NCBI GenBank assembly: GCA_934646185.1
Contig: CAKUEH010000006.1
Span: forward strand, 1 to 64,000
Reading direction: 5' to 3'
Length of the DNA stretch: 64,000 nt
From: an uncultured Oscillospiraceae bacterium
GTDB taxonomy: Bacteria; Bacillota; Clostridia; Oscillospirales; Oscillospiraceae
This document shows, piece after piece, positions 7,067-16,262 of the stretch (the first letter of the stretch is position 1; the number at the start of each line of letters is the position of its first letter). The notes beneath the pieces were generated by a model, which saw nothing but the letters and a program-made list of their open reading frames with translations, searched no databases and was not told the DNA's origin. The translations under genes and the position numbers were made by a program.

Positions 7067-9202
7067 ATGATCACCCACAAGCAGTATCCGAATCACCACA
7101 TTTTTGAGACCGAGATCGGCGGCCGTACCTTTACGGTCGAGACCGGCAAGGTCGCAGAGCTCTGCAACGCAGAGGCTATCTGCCGCTACGGCGACACCGT
7201 CGTGCTCGTCACGGCCGTCGCGTCCCCGCTGCCCAAGGCCGGCATCGACTATTTCCCGCTGACCATCGAGGTCGAAGAGCGTATGTACGCCGTCGGCCGT
7301 ATCCCCGGCTCCTTTAACCGCCGCGAGGGCAAGCCCTCCGACCGCGGCGTGCTTATTTCCCGCCTCATTGACCGTCCGATGCGCCCCCTGTTCGACGAGG
7401 AGCTCCGCAACGACGTCGTTCTGACCAACACCGTTCTCGCGCAGGACTATGACAACCCCGTCGAGATCGTCGCCTCCATCGGCTCTTCGCTCGTCATCGC
7501 GTATTCCGACATCCCCTGGAACGGCCCGACCGCGACGACCAACGTCTGCTATCTGGACGGCAAGTATATCGTCAACCCCTCTCAGGACGAGCGCAACGCC
7601 TGCCAGTGCTTCGTGACCATCGCCTCGACCCACGAGAAGGTCGTCATGATCGAGACCGAGGCCAACGAGGTCAAGGAAGACATCCTCATGGAGTGCATCA
7701 AGCTGGCCCATGAGACGAACGTCAAGGTCGTGGAATTCATCAACACCATCGTCGACGCCATCGGCAAGCCGAAGTTCACGTTTGAAAAGGCCGCCGTCAA
7801 CCATGATATGCTCGACGATCTGTGCGAGTACGGTCTGGACAAGATCGCCTACGCGCTCGACACCGACGACAAGAATGTCCGCGAGGCCCGTCTGACCGAG
7901 GCTGTCGTCGACTTCAAGGAGAAATTCGGCGAGAAGTACGCCGAGGACTGGGACATCCAGATCGACGTGTGCCTGTACAAGATGCAGAAGAAGATCGTCA
8001 AGAAGTGGCTGCTCGAGGGCAAGCGCGTCGACGGCCGCACACCGGACGAAATTCGCCCGCTGGCCGCCGAGGTCGGCGTTCTGCCGCGCGTCCACGGCTC
8101 CGGTCTGTTTACAAGAGGCCAGACGCAGGTTCTGTCCGTCTGCACGCTGAACACGCTCTCCGCCGCGCAGAAGCTCGACACCATCTATGACGAGACCGAG
8201 CGCCGCTATATCCACCACTATAATATGCCGCAGTGGTCCACCGGCGAAGCCCGTGCGAGCCGCTCCACCTCCCGCCGCGAGATCGGCCACGGCGCGCTGG
8301 CCGAAAAGGCCCTGCTGCCCGTGATCCCGTCCGTCGACGAGTTCCCGTACGCCATCCGCGTCGTCTCTGAGGTCGTTTCCTCCAACGGCTCCACGTCTCA
8401 GGCCTCCATCTGCGGCTCCACGCTGGCCCTGATGGACGCGGGCGTGCCCATCAAGCGCCCCGTCGCCGGTATTTCCTGCGGCCTCATCTCCGACAAGGAG
8501 ACGGGCACGTGGAGAACCTTCACCGACATCCAGGGTGTTGAGGACTTCCACGGCGAGATGGACTTCAAGGTCGCCGGTACGACCGAAGGCGTTACCGCCA
8601 TCCAGATGGACCTCAAGAACGACGGCCTGACCATGGAGATCATCGCCGACGCGCTCGAGCGCTGCCGCAAGGCAAGACTTGAGATCCTGAACGAGATCAT
8701 GATCCCCTGCATTGCAAAGCCGCGCGACCACGTCTCCGAGTTTGCGCCCAAGATGCTCACCATGAAGATCGACGTCGACAAGATCCGCGAGGTCATCGGC
8801 AAGGGCGGCTCCATGATTCAGAAGATCGTGGCTGAGTCCGGCGCGCAGGTCGATATCGAGGACGACGGCACCATCCACATCGCGTCCCCCGACGCCGCCT
8901 CCTGCGACGCGGCCAAGAAGATGATCGACGATATCTGCTTCGTGCCCGAGGTCGGCAAGCTGTACTACGGCAAGGTCGTCCGCATCCTGCCCATCGGCGC
9001 GTTCGTCGAGCTGGCTCCCGGCAAGGACGGCATGATCCACATCTCCAAGCTGGAAAACCGCCGCGTCGAGAAGGTCGAGGACGTTCTGAACATCGGCGAT
9101 ATGACCTGGGTCAAGGTCACCGAGATCGACGAGAAGGGCCGCGTCAACCTCTCCCGCAAAGACGCGCTCAAGGAGCTCGCCGCCGCTGCGGATAAGAAGT
9201 AA
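7067..9202 (+). CDS. pnp: Polyribonucleotide nucleotidyltransferase (PNPase)
   Basis: A phosphorolytic 3'-5' exoribonuclease that degrades and processes mRNA. The 711 residues hold two RNase PH-like domains, the second with FTRGQTQVLSV and GTTEGVTAIQMDLK, then a KH domain with the GKGG loop (IREVIGKGGSMIQKI, ~570-600) and a C-terminal S1 domain (GKLYYGKVVRILPIGAFVEL … GMIHISKL). Length and domain order are standard. ATG 7067 follows AAGGAGGT at 7053-7060. The leader hairpin suggests autoregulation, and a terminator follows the stop. Confidence 0.97.
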   Translation: MITHKQYPNHHIFETEIGGRTFTVETGKVAELCNAEAICRYGDTVVLVTAVASPLPKAGIDYFPLTIEVEERMYAVGRIPGSFNRREGKPSDRGVLISRLIDRPMRPLFDEELRNDVVLTNTVLAQDYDNPVEIVASIGSSLVIAYSDIPWNGPTATTNVCYLDGKYIVNPSQDERNACQCFVTIASTHEKVVMIETEANEVKEDILMECIKLAHETNVKVVEFINTIVDAIGKPKFTFEKAAVNHDMLDDLCEYGLDKIAYALDTDDKNVREARLTEAVVDFKEKFGEKYAEDWDIQIDVCLYKMQKKIVKKWLLEGKRVDGRTPDEIRPLAAEVGVLPRVHGSGLFTRGQTQVLSVCTLNTLSAAQKLDTIYDETERRYIHHYNMPQWSTGEARASRSTSRREIGHGALAEKALLPVIPSVDEFPYAIRVVSEVVSSNGSTSQASICGSTLALMDAGVPIKRPVAGISCGLISDKETGTWRTFTDIQGVEDFHGEMDFKVAGTTEGVTAIQMDLKNDGLTMEIIADALERCRKARLEILNEIMIPCIAKPRDHVSEFAPKMLTMKIDVDKIREVIGKGGSMIQKIVAESGAQVDIEDDGTIHIASPDAASCDAAKKMIDDICFVPEVGKLYYGKVVRILPIGAFVELAPGKDGMIHISKLENRRVEKVEDVLNIGDMTWVKVTEIDEKGRVNLSRKDALKELAAAADKK

Positions 9203-9211
9203 TTCCAAATC

Positions 9212-9246
9212 AAAACCCCGCCTCCCTGATTGGGGAGGCGGGGTTT
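9212..9246 (+). terminator. Intrinsic terminator of pnp
   Basis: The stem ACCCCGCCTCCC/GGGGAGGCGGGGT is followed by TTTA shortly after the pnp stop. Confidence 0.85.
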
Positions 9247-9268
9247 ATTGCTGTTCGCAGCCCCAAGT

Positions 9269-9375
9269 CTCTCCTGAAAGGGGCCGATTCCCCCTATCAG
9301 GGGGAAATGGCCCGAAGGGCCAAAAGGGGTAGGGATGCTGGCGCGAAGCGCCTGAGAGGTCACGGTAGGCAGCTG
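9269..9375. repeat. Intergenic repeat, second family (GGCGCGAAGCGCC type)
   Basis: The segment contains TGGCCCGAAGGGCCA and GGCGCGAAGCGCCTGAGAGG palindromes. The end (GGCGCGAAGCGCCTGAGAGG … AGGCAGCTG) recurs inverted near 45541-45582, and related palindromes occur at 29037-29193 and 63455-63508. Non-coding. Confidence 0.65.
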
Positions 9376-9424
9376 CACAAAATAAATATCCAATACGAAT
9401 TCGTATGCGCGACCAATTCTCATT

Positions 9425-9530
9425 GTAGGGGCCGATGCCCACATCGGCCCATGCGGCAGCTGCGAATTCGCCGGAGATTTTCGTAAAAGCGGTGCGTCCT
9501 GCGAGGGCCGACAGAGTCGTCGGCCCCTAC
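9425..9530. repeat. GTAGGGG…CCCCTAC intergenic element, copy 1
   Basis: Terminal inverted ends GTAGGGGCCGA and TCGGCCCCTAC flank a 106-bp element whose two ends each form a small palindrome (one with GATGCCCACATC, one with GACAGAGTCGTC). The core includes GAATTCGCCG and GTAAAA…TGCG, which recur in several other copies in this window. Confidence 0.8.
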
Positions 9531-9565
9531 AAACGATCTGTCTGTACAGGGGGAGCTTAGGAGAC

Positions 9566-10333
9566 TTACGCTTCCGTCCACTGCCCATACAGACCGCGCA
9601 TCCAGGCGGCGACGTCCATGCCGTAGACCCGGTCGAGGTTTGCGGGCGTCAGGACGTCCTTCGCCCGGCCGAGGGCGATCTGGCGGCCCTGATCCATCAA
9701 AAGCGCGTCCGTGCCGAAGGCACGCGCGAGAGACAGATCGTGTACCACGCTTACGACGGCGCGGCCCGGCGATTGCAGCCACTGGCCGATGAGGGCGAAG
9801 ATCTGCTTCTGATAGATGAGGTCGAGATGGTTTGTCGGCTCGTCGAGCAGCAGGAGCTTCGGGTCCTGCGCGAGAACCTGCGCGAGGAACGTGCGCTGCA
9901 GCTCGCCGCCGGAGAGCGTGAGAACTGACTGCCGCCGCTTGTCCTGCAGGCCGGTCAGCGTCAGCGCGCGCTCGACATGCTCCGCGTCCTCGATCTGGCT
10001 GCGGCCGAGCAGGCCGCCGGAATAGGCGAAGCGCCCGAGCCGCACGACCTCCTCGACCGTGAAGCCGTAGCCGACAAAGTGGTTCTGCGACAGAACGCCG
10101 ATGGCCCGCGCGCGGAGCGCGGGCTTCATTTTTGCCGCATCCTGCCCTTCAAACAGGACGCGGCCGGTATACGGCGTACCCTGCGTGACGGCGGCGAGGG
10201 CGGTGGATTTCCCGGCCCCGTTCGGGCCGGCGATTATGAGCCACTGTCCCTCGGAAACGGAGAAGGAGAGCGAATCGACGATCTGCTTTGTTCCGTACCG
10301 CACCGAAAGACGGTCGACCTTAAGCATCGGCAT
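9566..10333 (-). CDS. btuD: ABC transporter ATPase of corrinoid import (BtuD-like)
   Basis: A 255-residue cytoplasmic ATPase that powers uptake through the permease encoded one base upstream. Walker A (AGPNGAGKST), the signature LTLSGGELQR, Walker B (LLLLDEPTNHLD) and the switch histidine (VVHDLS) are all present, in the FecE/BtuD arrangement. ATG 10333 follows AAAGGAG at good spacing. It is the last gene of the btuF-btuC-btuD operon. The cobalamin riboswitch upstream of the operon points to vitamin B12 or another corrinoid rather than an iron siderophore. Confidence 0.9.
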   Translation of the reverse strand: MPMLKVDRLSVRYGTKQIVDSLSFSVSEGQWLIIAGPNGAGKSTALAAVTQGTPYTGRVLFEGQDAAKMKPALRARAIGVLSQNHFVGYGFTVEEVVRLGRFAYSGGLLGRSQIEDAEHVERALTLTGLQDKRRQSVLTLSGGELQRTFLAQVLAQDPKLLLLDEPTNHLDLIYQKQIFALIGQWLQSPGRAVVSVVHDLSLARAFGTDALLMDQGRQIALGRAKDVLTPANLDRVYGMDVAAWMRGLYGQWTEA

Positions 10334-10334
10334 G

Positions 10335-11363
10335 TCAATGCTCCTTTCTCGACTGATAGAAGATCACGACGAATACGATCGCGCCCACAAAGCTCGTGAC
10401 CACGCCGATGGGCAGCTCCAGCGGGTTCAGGAGGATGCGCGCGATGAGATCAGCCAGCATCAGAAAGACGGCCCCGCCGAACATCGACGCGGGGAGCAGC
10501 CGCTTGTGATTCGGGCCGACCAGCATGCGCGCCATGTGCGGCGTGACGAGGCCGACAAAGCCGATCGTCCCACCGACAGACACGCACACGCCGATGAGCA
10601 CCGAGACCATCACGAGCAGCACGAGCTTGGCCCGCTTTACGTCCACACCGATCTGCCGGGCGTTGTCTTCGCCGACGGCAAAGGCGTTCAGAATCTGCGC
10701 GTGCAGCACAATGACTGTCCCGCAGACCAGAAGCGCCCCCGCCAGCACGGCGGCGTTCTGATACGTGCTGCCGCTCAGGGAGCCCATCGTCCAGAACGTG
10801 ATGCGCTGCACCTTATCGGCGGCAAAGGTGATAATGATGCTCATGATGCTCGAGACGAACATGGAGAAGATCACGCCGATCAGGATGATCGTGTTCGTGG
10901 ACAGCGAACGGTCGAGCTTGTAGGAAAGGGCGAGAATGATGAGAAGCGATAAAAATGCGAATACGATCGCCAGTCCCATCGTGCCCGCGAACGGCAGTCC
11001 CGGCAGCGTCACGCCGAAAGCGATGGCGACAACAGCGCCGAGCGACGCGCCGGACGAGACGCCGAGTGTCGAGCCGTCGGCCAGCGGGTTTTTAAGGAGC
11101 CCCTGCATCGCCGCGCCCGCCAGCGACAAGGAAGCGCCCGTCAGCGCCACGCACAGAACGCGCGGCAGGCGGATGGGCAGGATGGACGAGACGAGCCCCG
11201 CGGGCGTCTCGCCGCCCGTGAGTCTGGCCGCAAAATAGGACAGTGTGTCCGCAAGCGGGATGCGGACGCTCCCCACACAGACGCAGAGGCACAGCACGGC
11301 CAGCGTCACGAGCGTAAAGAACAGGTATTCCCAGAGCCTGAACGTTTCGTGATACCGGCGCAT
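10335..11363 (-). CDS. btuC: ABC transporter permease of corrinoid import (FecCD family)
   Basis: A 342-residue membrane protein of the FecCD/BtuC family, predicted to have about ten helices. It shows the family hallmarks RIPRVLCVALTGASLSLAGAAMQGLLKNPLADGSTLGVSSGASLGA near the N-terminus and FVGLVTPHMARMLVGPNH, the ATPase-contacting region, near the C-terminus. The start at 11363 is preceded by AGGAGG. The gene sits 28 bases after btuF and 1 base before btuD, so the three are co-transcribed under the riboswitch. Confidence 0.9.
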   Translation of the reverse strand: MRRYHETFRLWEYLFFTLVTLAVLCLCVCVGSVRIPLADTLSYFAARLTGGETPAGLVSSILPIRLPRVLCVALTGASLSLAGAAMQGLLKNPLADGSTLGVSSGASLGAVVAIAFGVTLPGLPFAGTMGLAIVFAFLSLLIILALSYKLDRSLSTNTIILIGVIFSMFVSSIMSIIITFAADKVQRITFWTMGSLSGSTYQNAAVLAGALLVCGTVIVLHAQILNAFAVGEDNARQIGVDVKRAKLVLLVMVSVLIGVCVSVGGTIGFVGLVTPHMARMLVGPNHKRLLPASMFGGAVFLMLADLIARILLNPLELPIGVVTSFVGAIVFVVIFYQSRKEH

Positions 11364-11391
11364 GCTGTGCCTCCTGTGTGTTGATTCTGGT

Positions 11392-12405
11392 TTATTCGCC
11401 GCAGACAAAGTCATACAGAGCCTTTGCGCCGTCGGCAAGACGCGGGCCCGGGCGGGACAACTCGTTGTTCTGCAGATTCAGGATCTTGCCGTCCTTGACA
11501 GCCGTGACGTTTTCCCAGCCGGTGCGGGAGAGGATCTCTTCCTCCGGCGTCGGGCCCTCGCCATAGTACATGGAGATGGTCACGATGTAATCCGGGTTGC
11601 GCTCGAGCACCTGCTCTTCGGAGATCTCGCCCCAGCCGGTCACGTCGGCGAAGCAGTTGGTCAGACCGAGCATCGTGGCAATTTCGTCCATGAACGTGCC
11701 GGAGCCGGCCGTCCAGAGGCCGTACTGCAGGGGAGAGACCTCGAAATAAACGCTCTTCGTGCCATCCAGGGCGTTCGCCTTGATCTCATCAAAGGTTTTC
11801 TGCATGCTTTCGACGATGGAAGCGGCCTCGGCCTGTTTGCCGGTCAGCTCGCCGATCATATTGATGGCAGTGTAGGTGCCCTCGATATCCTGCGCGTCGC
11901 TCACAACGACATGGACGCCGGCGGCCTCGAGCTGCTGCACCTGCTCCTCGGTCTGGGCCATGGTGCTCATGAGAAGCACCTGCGGCTCCAGCGCGATGAT
12001 CTGCTCAATGTTCGTGTCATAGCCGGACTGGACAGACGGAACATCCAGAACCTCGGCCGGATAGTCGCAGTATTCGCCGCGGCCGACCAGCAGATCGCCG
12101 GCGCCCAGTGCGTAGAGGATCTCGCAGTCGGAGGCGGTCAGCGCGACAACGCGCTCTGCGGGTGCGTCCAGCGTGATCTCGCGGCCGGTCATGTCAGTCA
12201 GCGTGACGGCTTCGGAGGTTTCCTCCGCTTCCGGTTCTTCCTCGGGTGCGGGATCCTCAGCGGGAGCGGTCTCTTCCGCTTCCGGGGCCGTCTCGGTCTG
12301 TGCGGGCTCTTCCTGAACGGGCTCCGTTTTCGCGGCGCAGCCGGTCAGCACGGCCAGCAGCATTACCGCCGCCAGCAGCAGGGCAAGAAGTTGATTCTTT
12401 CTCAT
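11392..12405 (-). CDS. btuF: Corrinoid-binding lipoprotein (BtuF-like)
   Basis: Extracellular binding lipoprotein delivering substrate to BtuCD. The start at 12405 (AAAGGAG upstream) gives a signal peptide ending in LAVLTGC (lipid-anchored C23), a Glu/Pro-rich linker (~25-70), then the helical-backbone binding fold: TDMTGREITLDAPAERVVAL, GYDTNIEQIIALEPQVLL and, near the C-terminus, NPDYIV. Length 337 is normal. First gene of the operon. The riboswitch and terminator in its long leader imply repression when cobalamin is plentiful. Confidence 0.88.
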   Translation of the reverse strand: MRKNQLLALLLAAVMLLAVLTGCAAKTEPVQEEPAQTETAPEAEETAPAEDPAPEEEPEAEETSEAVTLTDMTGREITLDAPAERVVALTASDCEILYALGAGDLLVGRGEYCDYPAEVLDVPSVQSGYDTNIEQIIALEPQVLLMSTMAQTEEQVQQLEAAGVHVVVSDAQDIEGTYTAINMIGELTGKQAEAASIVESMQKTFDEIKANALDGTKSVYFEVSPLQYGLWTAGSGTFMDEIATMLGLTNCFADVTGWGEISEEQVLERNPDYIVTISMYYGEGPTPEEEILSRTGWENVTAVKDGKILNLQNNELSRPGPRLADGAKALYDFVCGE

Positions 12406-12434
12406 AGTAGTTCTCCTTTTTTTGTTTTTCCATA

Positions 12435-12463
12435 CAAAAAGGCTCTTCCCGGCGGGAAGAGCC
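12435..12463 (-). terminator. Riboswitch-controlled terminator before btuF
   Basis: On the minus strand GGCTCTTCCC pairs with GGGAAGAGCC through a CG-rich loop and is followed by TTTTT. It lies between the cobalamin aptamer and the btuF ribosome binding site, the position of a transcription-attenuation expression platform. Confidence 0.85.
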
Positions 12464-12514
12464 TGAACGTGTGCCCGCATCCTTTGCGCAGGCACGTCAG
12501 AGCGCTCATTCCCA

Positions 12515-12690
12515 GAAGCTCGCATACGTGACCAGGTCTCCCGGCTCTGCATCCTCCTACTAAGACCCCTTCCCGCCGTGAGGCAGTGGCAACGGTCTGT
12601 TCGTCCGCATTACGGTTACTGGGTTAGCCCGGGCCTTGCACCCGGTTCCCTCGGTGAAACGTTCACCGGCGCTTTCGCGCAGAAACGTAT
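12515..12690 (-). ncRNA. Cobalamin riboswitch aptamer
   Basis: On the minus strand the conserved core appears in order: GAGGGAACCGGGTGCAAGG, CCCGGGCTAACCCAGTAAC, CGTAATGCGGA, the invariant GCCACTG, and the B12 box GCCGGGAGACCTGG (about 12532-12547). These match the class-defining segments of cobalamin riboswitches. It sits between a consensus promoter and a terminator ahead of btuFCD, so binding of a cobalamin should switch the importer off. Confidence 0.93.
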
Positions 12691-12709
12691 GGTATGGAAT
12701 TGTGCCTAC

Positions 12710-12738
12710 ATTCTATCCGCGAACGCGGAATTTGTCAA
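12710..12738 (-). promoter_or_regulatory. Promoter of the btuFCD operon
   Basis: On the minus strand TTGACA (12733-12738), a 17-base spacer containing CCGCGTTCGCGG, and TAGAAT (12710-12715) lie directly upstream of the riboswitch. Transcription would begin near 12703. Confidence 0.8.
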
Positions 12739-12739
12739 G

Positions 12740-13486
12740 CTATCCGCGCGTGTCCTGATAGTCTGACGGACTTTTTCCGGTGATTTTCTTAAAGGTACCC
12801 GAAAAATACGCGATATCGCGGTAGCCGCAGGCCTCCGCGACCTCGTAGACTTTCAGCCTTCCCTCGCGCAGCAGCGCCATAGCCTTCTGGATGCGGCAGC
12901 GCGTGAGATATGCGCCGAGCGTCAGGCCGGTCTCCTTTTTGAACAGGTGGCTCAGATGCCCTTCGCTGAGGCCCAGCTGCGCCGCAGCCTGTCCGACAGA
13001 GAGCTCGCTGCTGCCGCAGTTCTGCTCGAGATAACCCATGGCCTCGCGCACATAGCGGCTCTTGGGGCCGGCCTTCACGCCGGGGAGCGGCTCCGGCTGC
13101 GGCGCGGCCTGCGCGGCGATGCGCTTCTGCAGCGCCAGAACGGCGTTTTCCAGATCGCCGTCGTGAAAGGGCTTGAGCAGAAAGTCCACCGCGCCCAGAC
13201 GGATGGCCTGCTGCGCGTAGGCGAACGAATCATAGGCGGTCAGAATGATGACATATGCGCGGCTGCCCGCCTCGCGCAGACGGCGCACCATTTCCAGCCC
13301 GTCCATCTTCGGCATTTTGAGATCTGTGATGATGAGCGTCGGGCGGCAGTCCTCCGCAACGGCGAGCGCCTGCTCGCCGTTGGCGGCCTCGCCGACCACG
13401 ACGCAGTCCAGCGCCGCCCAGTCTACCGCCATGACGATGCCCCTGCGGATCATTTCCTCATCCTCTACGACCATTACCCGCATCAT
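12740..13486 (-). CDS. AraC-type response regulator (YesN-like)
   Basis: A 248-residue two-component regulator. The receiver domain has the acidic pocket EDEE (8-11), the phospho-acceptor D55 (IITDLKMPKMDG), the threonine in ILTAYDS and the lysine in FLLKPF. The C-terminal ~100 residues form a paired helix-turn-helix of the AraC type (LSVGQAAAQLGLSEGHLSHLFKKETG … VAEACGYRDIAYFSGTFKKITGKSPSDYQ). The start at 13486 forms an ATGA overlap with the kinase stop. It probably binds the 13-bp direct repeats at 16303-16335 and activates the divergent importer (inferred). Confidence 0.93.
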   Translation of the reverse strand: MMRVMVVEDEEMIRRGIVMAVDWAALDCVVVGEAANGEQALAVAEDCRPTLIITDLKMPKMDGLEMVRRLREAGSRAYVIILTAYDSFAYAQQAIRLGAVDFLLKPFHDGDLENAVLALQKRIAAQAAPQPEPLPGVKAGPKSRYVREAMGYLEQNCGSSELSVGQAAAQLGLSEGHLSHLFKKETGLTLGAYLTRCRIQKAMALLREGRLKVYEVAEACGYRDIAYFSGTFKKITGKSPSDYQDTRG

Positions 13487-15195
13487 GTGCCGGGCCCTCC
13501 CTTCGCGGGCAGCTGCGCAAGGATACACGCGCCGCCGCCCTCCGGATTTTCAAGACACAGACCGAACGCATCGCCGTAATGCTTGCGCAGGATCGTGTCC
13601 ACGTTGAACAGTCCCAGATGTCCCGTCTGCGTTTCCGGCGGCCTGTACGGCCCCAGAAGCTCCGGCGGGAAGCCGCAGCCGTTGTCCCGGACGCGGATCT
13701 CCAGCACGTTCTGCGCCGTAAGCGCCGCGGTGACGGAAAGCTCGCCGTGCTCCACGCCGGAAAGGCCGTGCAGAATGGCGTTCTCCGCCAGCGGCTGCAA
13801 AAGCATCTTCGGGACCATGCACGAAAGCAGCGCCTCGGGCACGGCTTCCGTGTACGAAAAGCTCTCCGACAGGCGGATGCGCTGGATCTCGACGTACCGG
13901 TTCAGGATCTCCAGCTCCCGCCGCAGGGGGACGAATTCGTCCGGCGTGATGCAGAAGCGCAGGATATCGGCCAGATTCGTCGACATCAGCGCCACCTGCG
14001 GCACCTGATTGATCTTGCTGATCCACTTCATGGTGTCGAGCGTGTTGCACAGAAAATGCGGGTTCAGCTGCGCCTGCAGCATTTGGATCTGCGCGCGGTT
14101 GAGCGCGCGCTGGTTTTCCAGCAGCGCCTGCTGGTTGCGCCGGAGGGCGACGACCATGGTGTTGAACTGCTGCGCAAGCTCGCCCAACTCGTCGTGCCGG
14201 CCGGCGGGGATGGGGACCTGTACGTCCAGATCGTTTTTGCCGACCTGCCGGATGGCGTGGTGCAGCCTGCCGATGGGCTGGAAGACCTGACGGCTCAGCT
14301 GCAGGCTGAGCACGACGCTTAACCCCACGCAGGCCAGCGCGCACAGCGCGCTCACCGAGTATAAAAGCCGGAGCGTCCCGGCGCTGAGTGGCTGCGGCTG
14401 CTGCAAAACAAGATACAGGCCGGTTTCCGTGTGCTGCCGCACGGTATAGGAAACGGCGTCGGACAAGCCTGTGAGCGCCTTTCCGGACAGAAGCTGCCCG
14501 CGCAGCGCGTCGGCAAGGCTCTGCGTCTGCGCCGGTTGCGTGCAGTAGACCGGACGCCAGCGCGCGTCGAGCAGAAGAAGCTCGTTCTGCGCACCCGCCG
14601 TGCCGCCGAGCAGCGTCCGCAGCTGCGTTTCCAGCATGCCGATGGTGAGATACCCGACCGGCGCGCCGTAGCGGTCGGTCAGAAGCATCGCCGCGCGCAG
14701 AAGCGGCGCGCTCGTGTCAGCCGGATCCTCCGACGCGCTGCACACCAGCACGCCGGCCCCGGCGCAGGCCGCTTCGTATAAAAGTCCCCAGTTGGTCGGC
14801 AGCGACCGACTCTCGGGCGCGGCCTGCGTTGAATAGCGCCAGCGGCCGCTGATGTCGTAAAGATCGAAGCGCGCAAAGCTGCGCACAGACTCCGTCGCGT
14901 CAAACAGCTGGCTGTAGACCGCCGCGTCCTCCGCTTCCGCGTCAAACAGCGCCTGCGCGACAAGCGGGTCGTGCTGCAAAGACGCCGCCGTCTGCAAAAA
15001 GCCGCTGTGCAGCGTGTCGAGCGCCTCGCAGGAAGCGGAGAGCTGCTGCTGGGCCGTCTGCTGGGCGTTGGCGGTCATGCGCAGGCGGAAGATCTGCAGC
15101 AGCAGACCGGAGCACAGCAGCATCGGCACGAGCGACACGGCCAGAAACGCCGCGTTCAGCCGCTGCCGGAAGGAGGAAAAGTGAAGCTGCTTCAT
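13483..15195 (-). CDS. Membrane sensor histidine kinase (LytS/YesM type)
   Basis: A 570-residue kinase. Helices at ~13-33 and ~275-298 enclose an extracytoplasmic sensing domain of ~240 residues, followed by a HAMP domain (~300-355), the His_kinase motif LNPHFLCNTLDTMKWI with its phospho-accepting histidine, and an HATPase domain with N box (LLQPLAENAILHG) and G boxes (RDNGCGFP, GHLGLFNVD). The start overlaps the stop of the binding lipoprotein gene and its stop overlaps the regulator start (ATGA at both ends), so the three proteins are made together. The lipoprotein probably presents ligand to the extracellular domain. Confidence 0.93.
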   Translation of the reverse strand: MKQLHFSSFRQRLNAAFLAVSLVPMLLCSGLLLQIFRLRMTANAQQTAQQQLSASCEALDTLHSGFLQTAASLQHDPLVAQALFDAEAEDAAVYSQLFDATESVRSFARFDLYDISGRWRYSTQAAPESRSLPTNWGLLYEAACAGAGVLVCSASEDPADTSAPLLRAAMLLTDRYGAPVGYLTIGMLETQLRTLLGGTAGAQNELLLLDARWRPVYCTQPAQTQSLADALRGQLLSGKALTGLSDAVSYTVRQHTETGLYLVLQQPQPLSAGTLRLLYSVSALCALACVGLSVVLSLQLSRQVFQPIGRLHHAIRQVGKNDLDVQVPIPAGRHDELGELAQQFNTMVVALRRNQQALLENQRALNRAQIQMLQAQLNPHFLCNTLDTMKWISKINQVPQVALMSTNLADILRFCITPDEFVPLRRELEILNRYVEIQRIRLSESFSYTEAVPEALLSCMVPKMLLQPLAENAILHGLSGVEHGELSVTAALTAQNVLEIRVRDNGCGFPPELLGPYRPPETQTGHLGLFNVDTILRKHYGDAFGLCLENPEGGGACILAQLPAKGGPGT

Positions 15196-16214
15196 GGCGC
15201 GTCCTCCGTTCCGAGGTAGAAGGCCCAGCTCATCAAAATCGCCTCGCGGTTTTCGCTTGCCCAGCTCACGTCGTACGCGACCTGGCGGATGGTGGACAGC
15301 TCTGGCAGCTGGCTCGCGGGGCGCACGTCGCTGCGCACCGAGCGGCGGTAAAAGTCCGTCTGCAGCAGCTGTTGCACGTCGTCGCTGACGGCAAAATCGA
15401 GAAACAGCTTCGCGTTATCGGGGTGCGGCGCGTTTTTCAGCGCGGCGCAGCCGTCCGGCACGCAGCTCGTGCCGTCCGACGGATAGACCATGGCGATCCC
15501 GTCTCCGGCGGCGATGCGCTTGCGCGCGGTCTCCTCCAGCGTGACGCCGGCGAGCGCCTCGCCGTTCGCGACGGCGGAGATGATCTCGCCGGAGCCGGAC
15601 AGGAGCTTTCCGTCCAGATTTTCCGCAAACGCGCGCAAAACCTCGTCCTCATCGCCGCCCAGCGCGCAGAGCATCGTCACGAGCGCGGTATAGCTCGAGC
15701 CAGAGACGGATGGATCCGCGAAGGCGATCTTTCCGCGCAGCGCCGGATCCAGAAGATCGGCCCAGCAGGAAAGGCGGCCGGGGGAGAGGAGCTTCGGATT
15801 GTAGACCAGCACGACCGGCAGCGAGGAAAACGGCGTCCAGCTGTCGTCCGCCGCACGGTACTGCGGCAGAATCTGTGCCGCGTCCCGGCAGACGTAGGGC
15901 GCGAACAGCGCGCGGCAGGCCTCGAGGCTCTCCACGCCGCCGCCGAACATCACGTCGGCCTGCGGCGCGTCCTGCTCCTTCTGCAGCCGCTCGAGCAGCT
16001 CGTTCGTGCCGCCCTGTACGACCTCTACCCAGACGCCGGTGCGCGATTCGAATTCCTTGACGATCGGCCACCAGACCTCCTTCTTGTGCGAGGTGTACAA
16101 AACCAGCCGCTCCGATTCGTCCGGCGCATAGGCGGCACCGTCCTGCGCGGCGGGCGCGCAGCCGGTCAGAAGGGCGAGCAATATCAATAGTATCAGAATG
16201 CGTTTGTGTTTCAT
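15192..16214 (-). CDS. Sensory substrate-binding lipoprotein (AfuA/PgtC-like)
   Basis: A 340-residue lipoprotein with signal peptide and lipobox LALLTGC (C19), followed by a type II periplasmic-binding fold similar to iron(III)/organophosphate binders (LVLYTSHKKEVWWPIVKEFE near the N-terminus, DVMFGGGVESL, IAFADPSVSGSSYTA, GIAMVYPSDGTS). No permease or ATPase gene lies in its operon; instead it is fused by overlapping frames to a histidine kinase and regulator. That arrangement, known from PgtC-PgtB-PgtA-type systems, suggests it senses the ligand rather than importing it. The start at 16214 is chosen from the signal peptide. Confidence 0.87.
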   Translation of the reverse strand: MKHKRILILLILLALLTGCAPAAQDGAAYAPDESERLVLYTSHKKEVWWPIVKEFESRTGVWVEVVQGGTNELLERLQKEQDAPQADVMFGGGVESLEACRALFAPYVCRDAAQILPQYRAADDSWTPFSSLPVVLVYNPKLLSPGRLSCWADLLDPALRGKIAFADPSVSGSSYTALVTMLCALGGDEDEVLRAFAENLDGKLLSGSGEIISAVANGEALAGVTLEETARKRIAAGDGIAMVYPSDGTSCVPDGCAALKNAPHPDNAKLFLDFAVSDDVQQLLQTDFYRRSVRSDVRPASQLPELSTIRQVAYDVSWASENREAILMSWAFYLGTEDAP

Positions 16215-16262
16215 GGCGTTCCTGTCCTGTGCAGATACGAAATTTCCTGTGATTTTGCCCTG

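Noticed and set aside
7019..9208. Open frame of ~730 codons antisense to pnp
   Set aside because: It is an artefact of GC-rich codon structure; pnp on the plus strand has full domain content, ribosome binding site and terminator, and the antisense product shows no recognisable domain.
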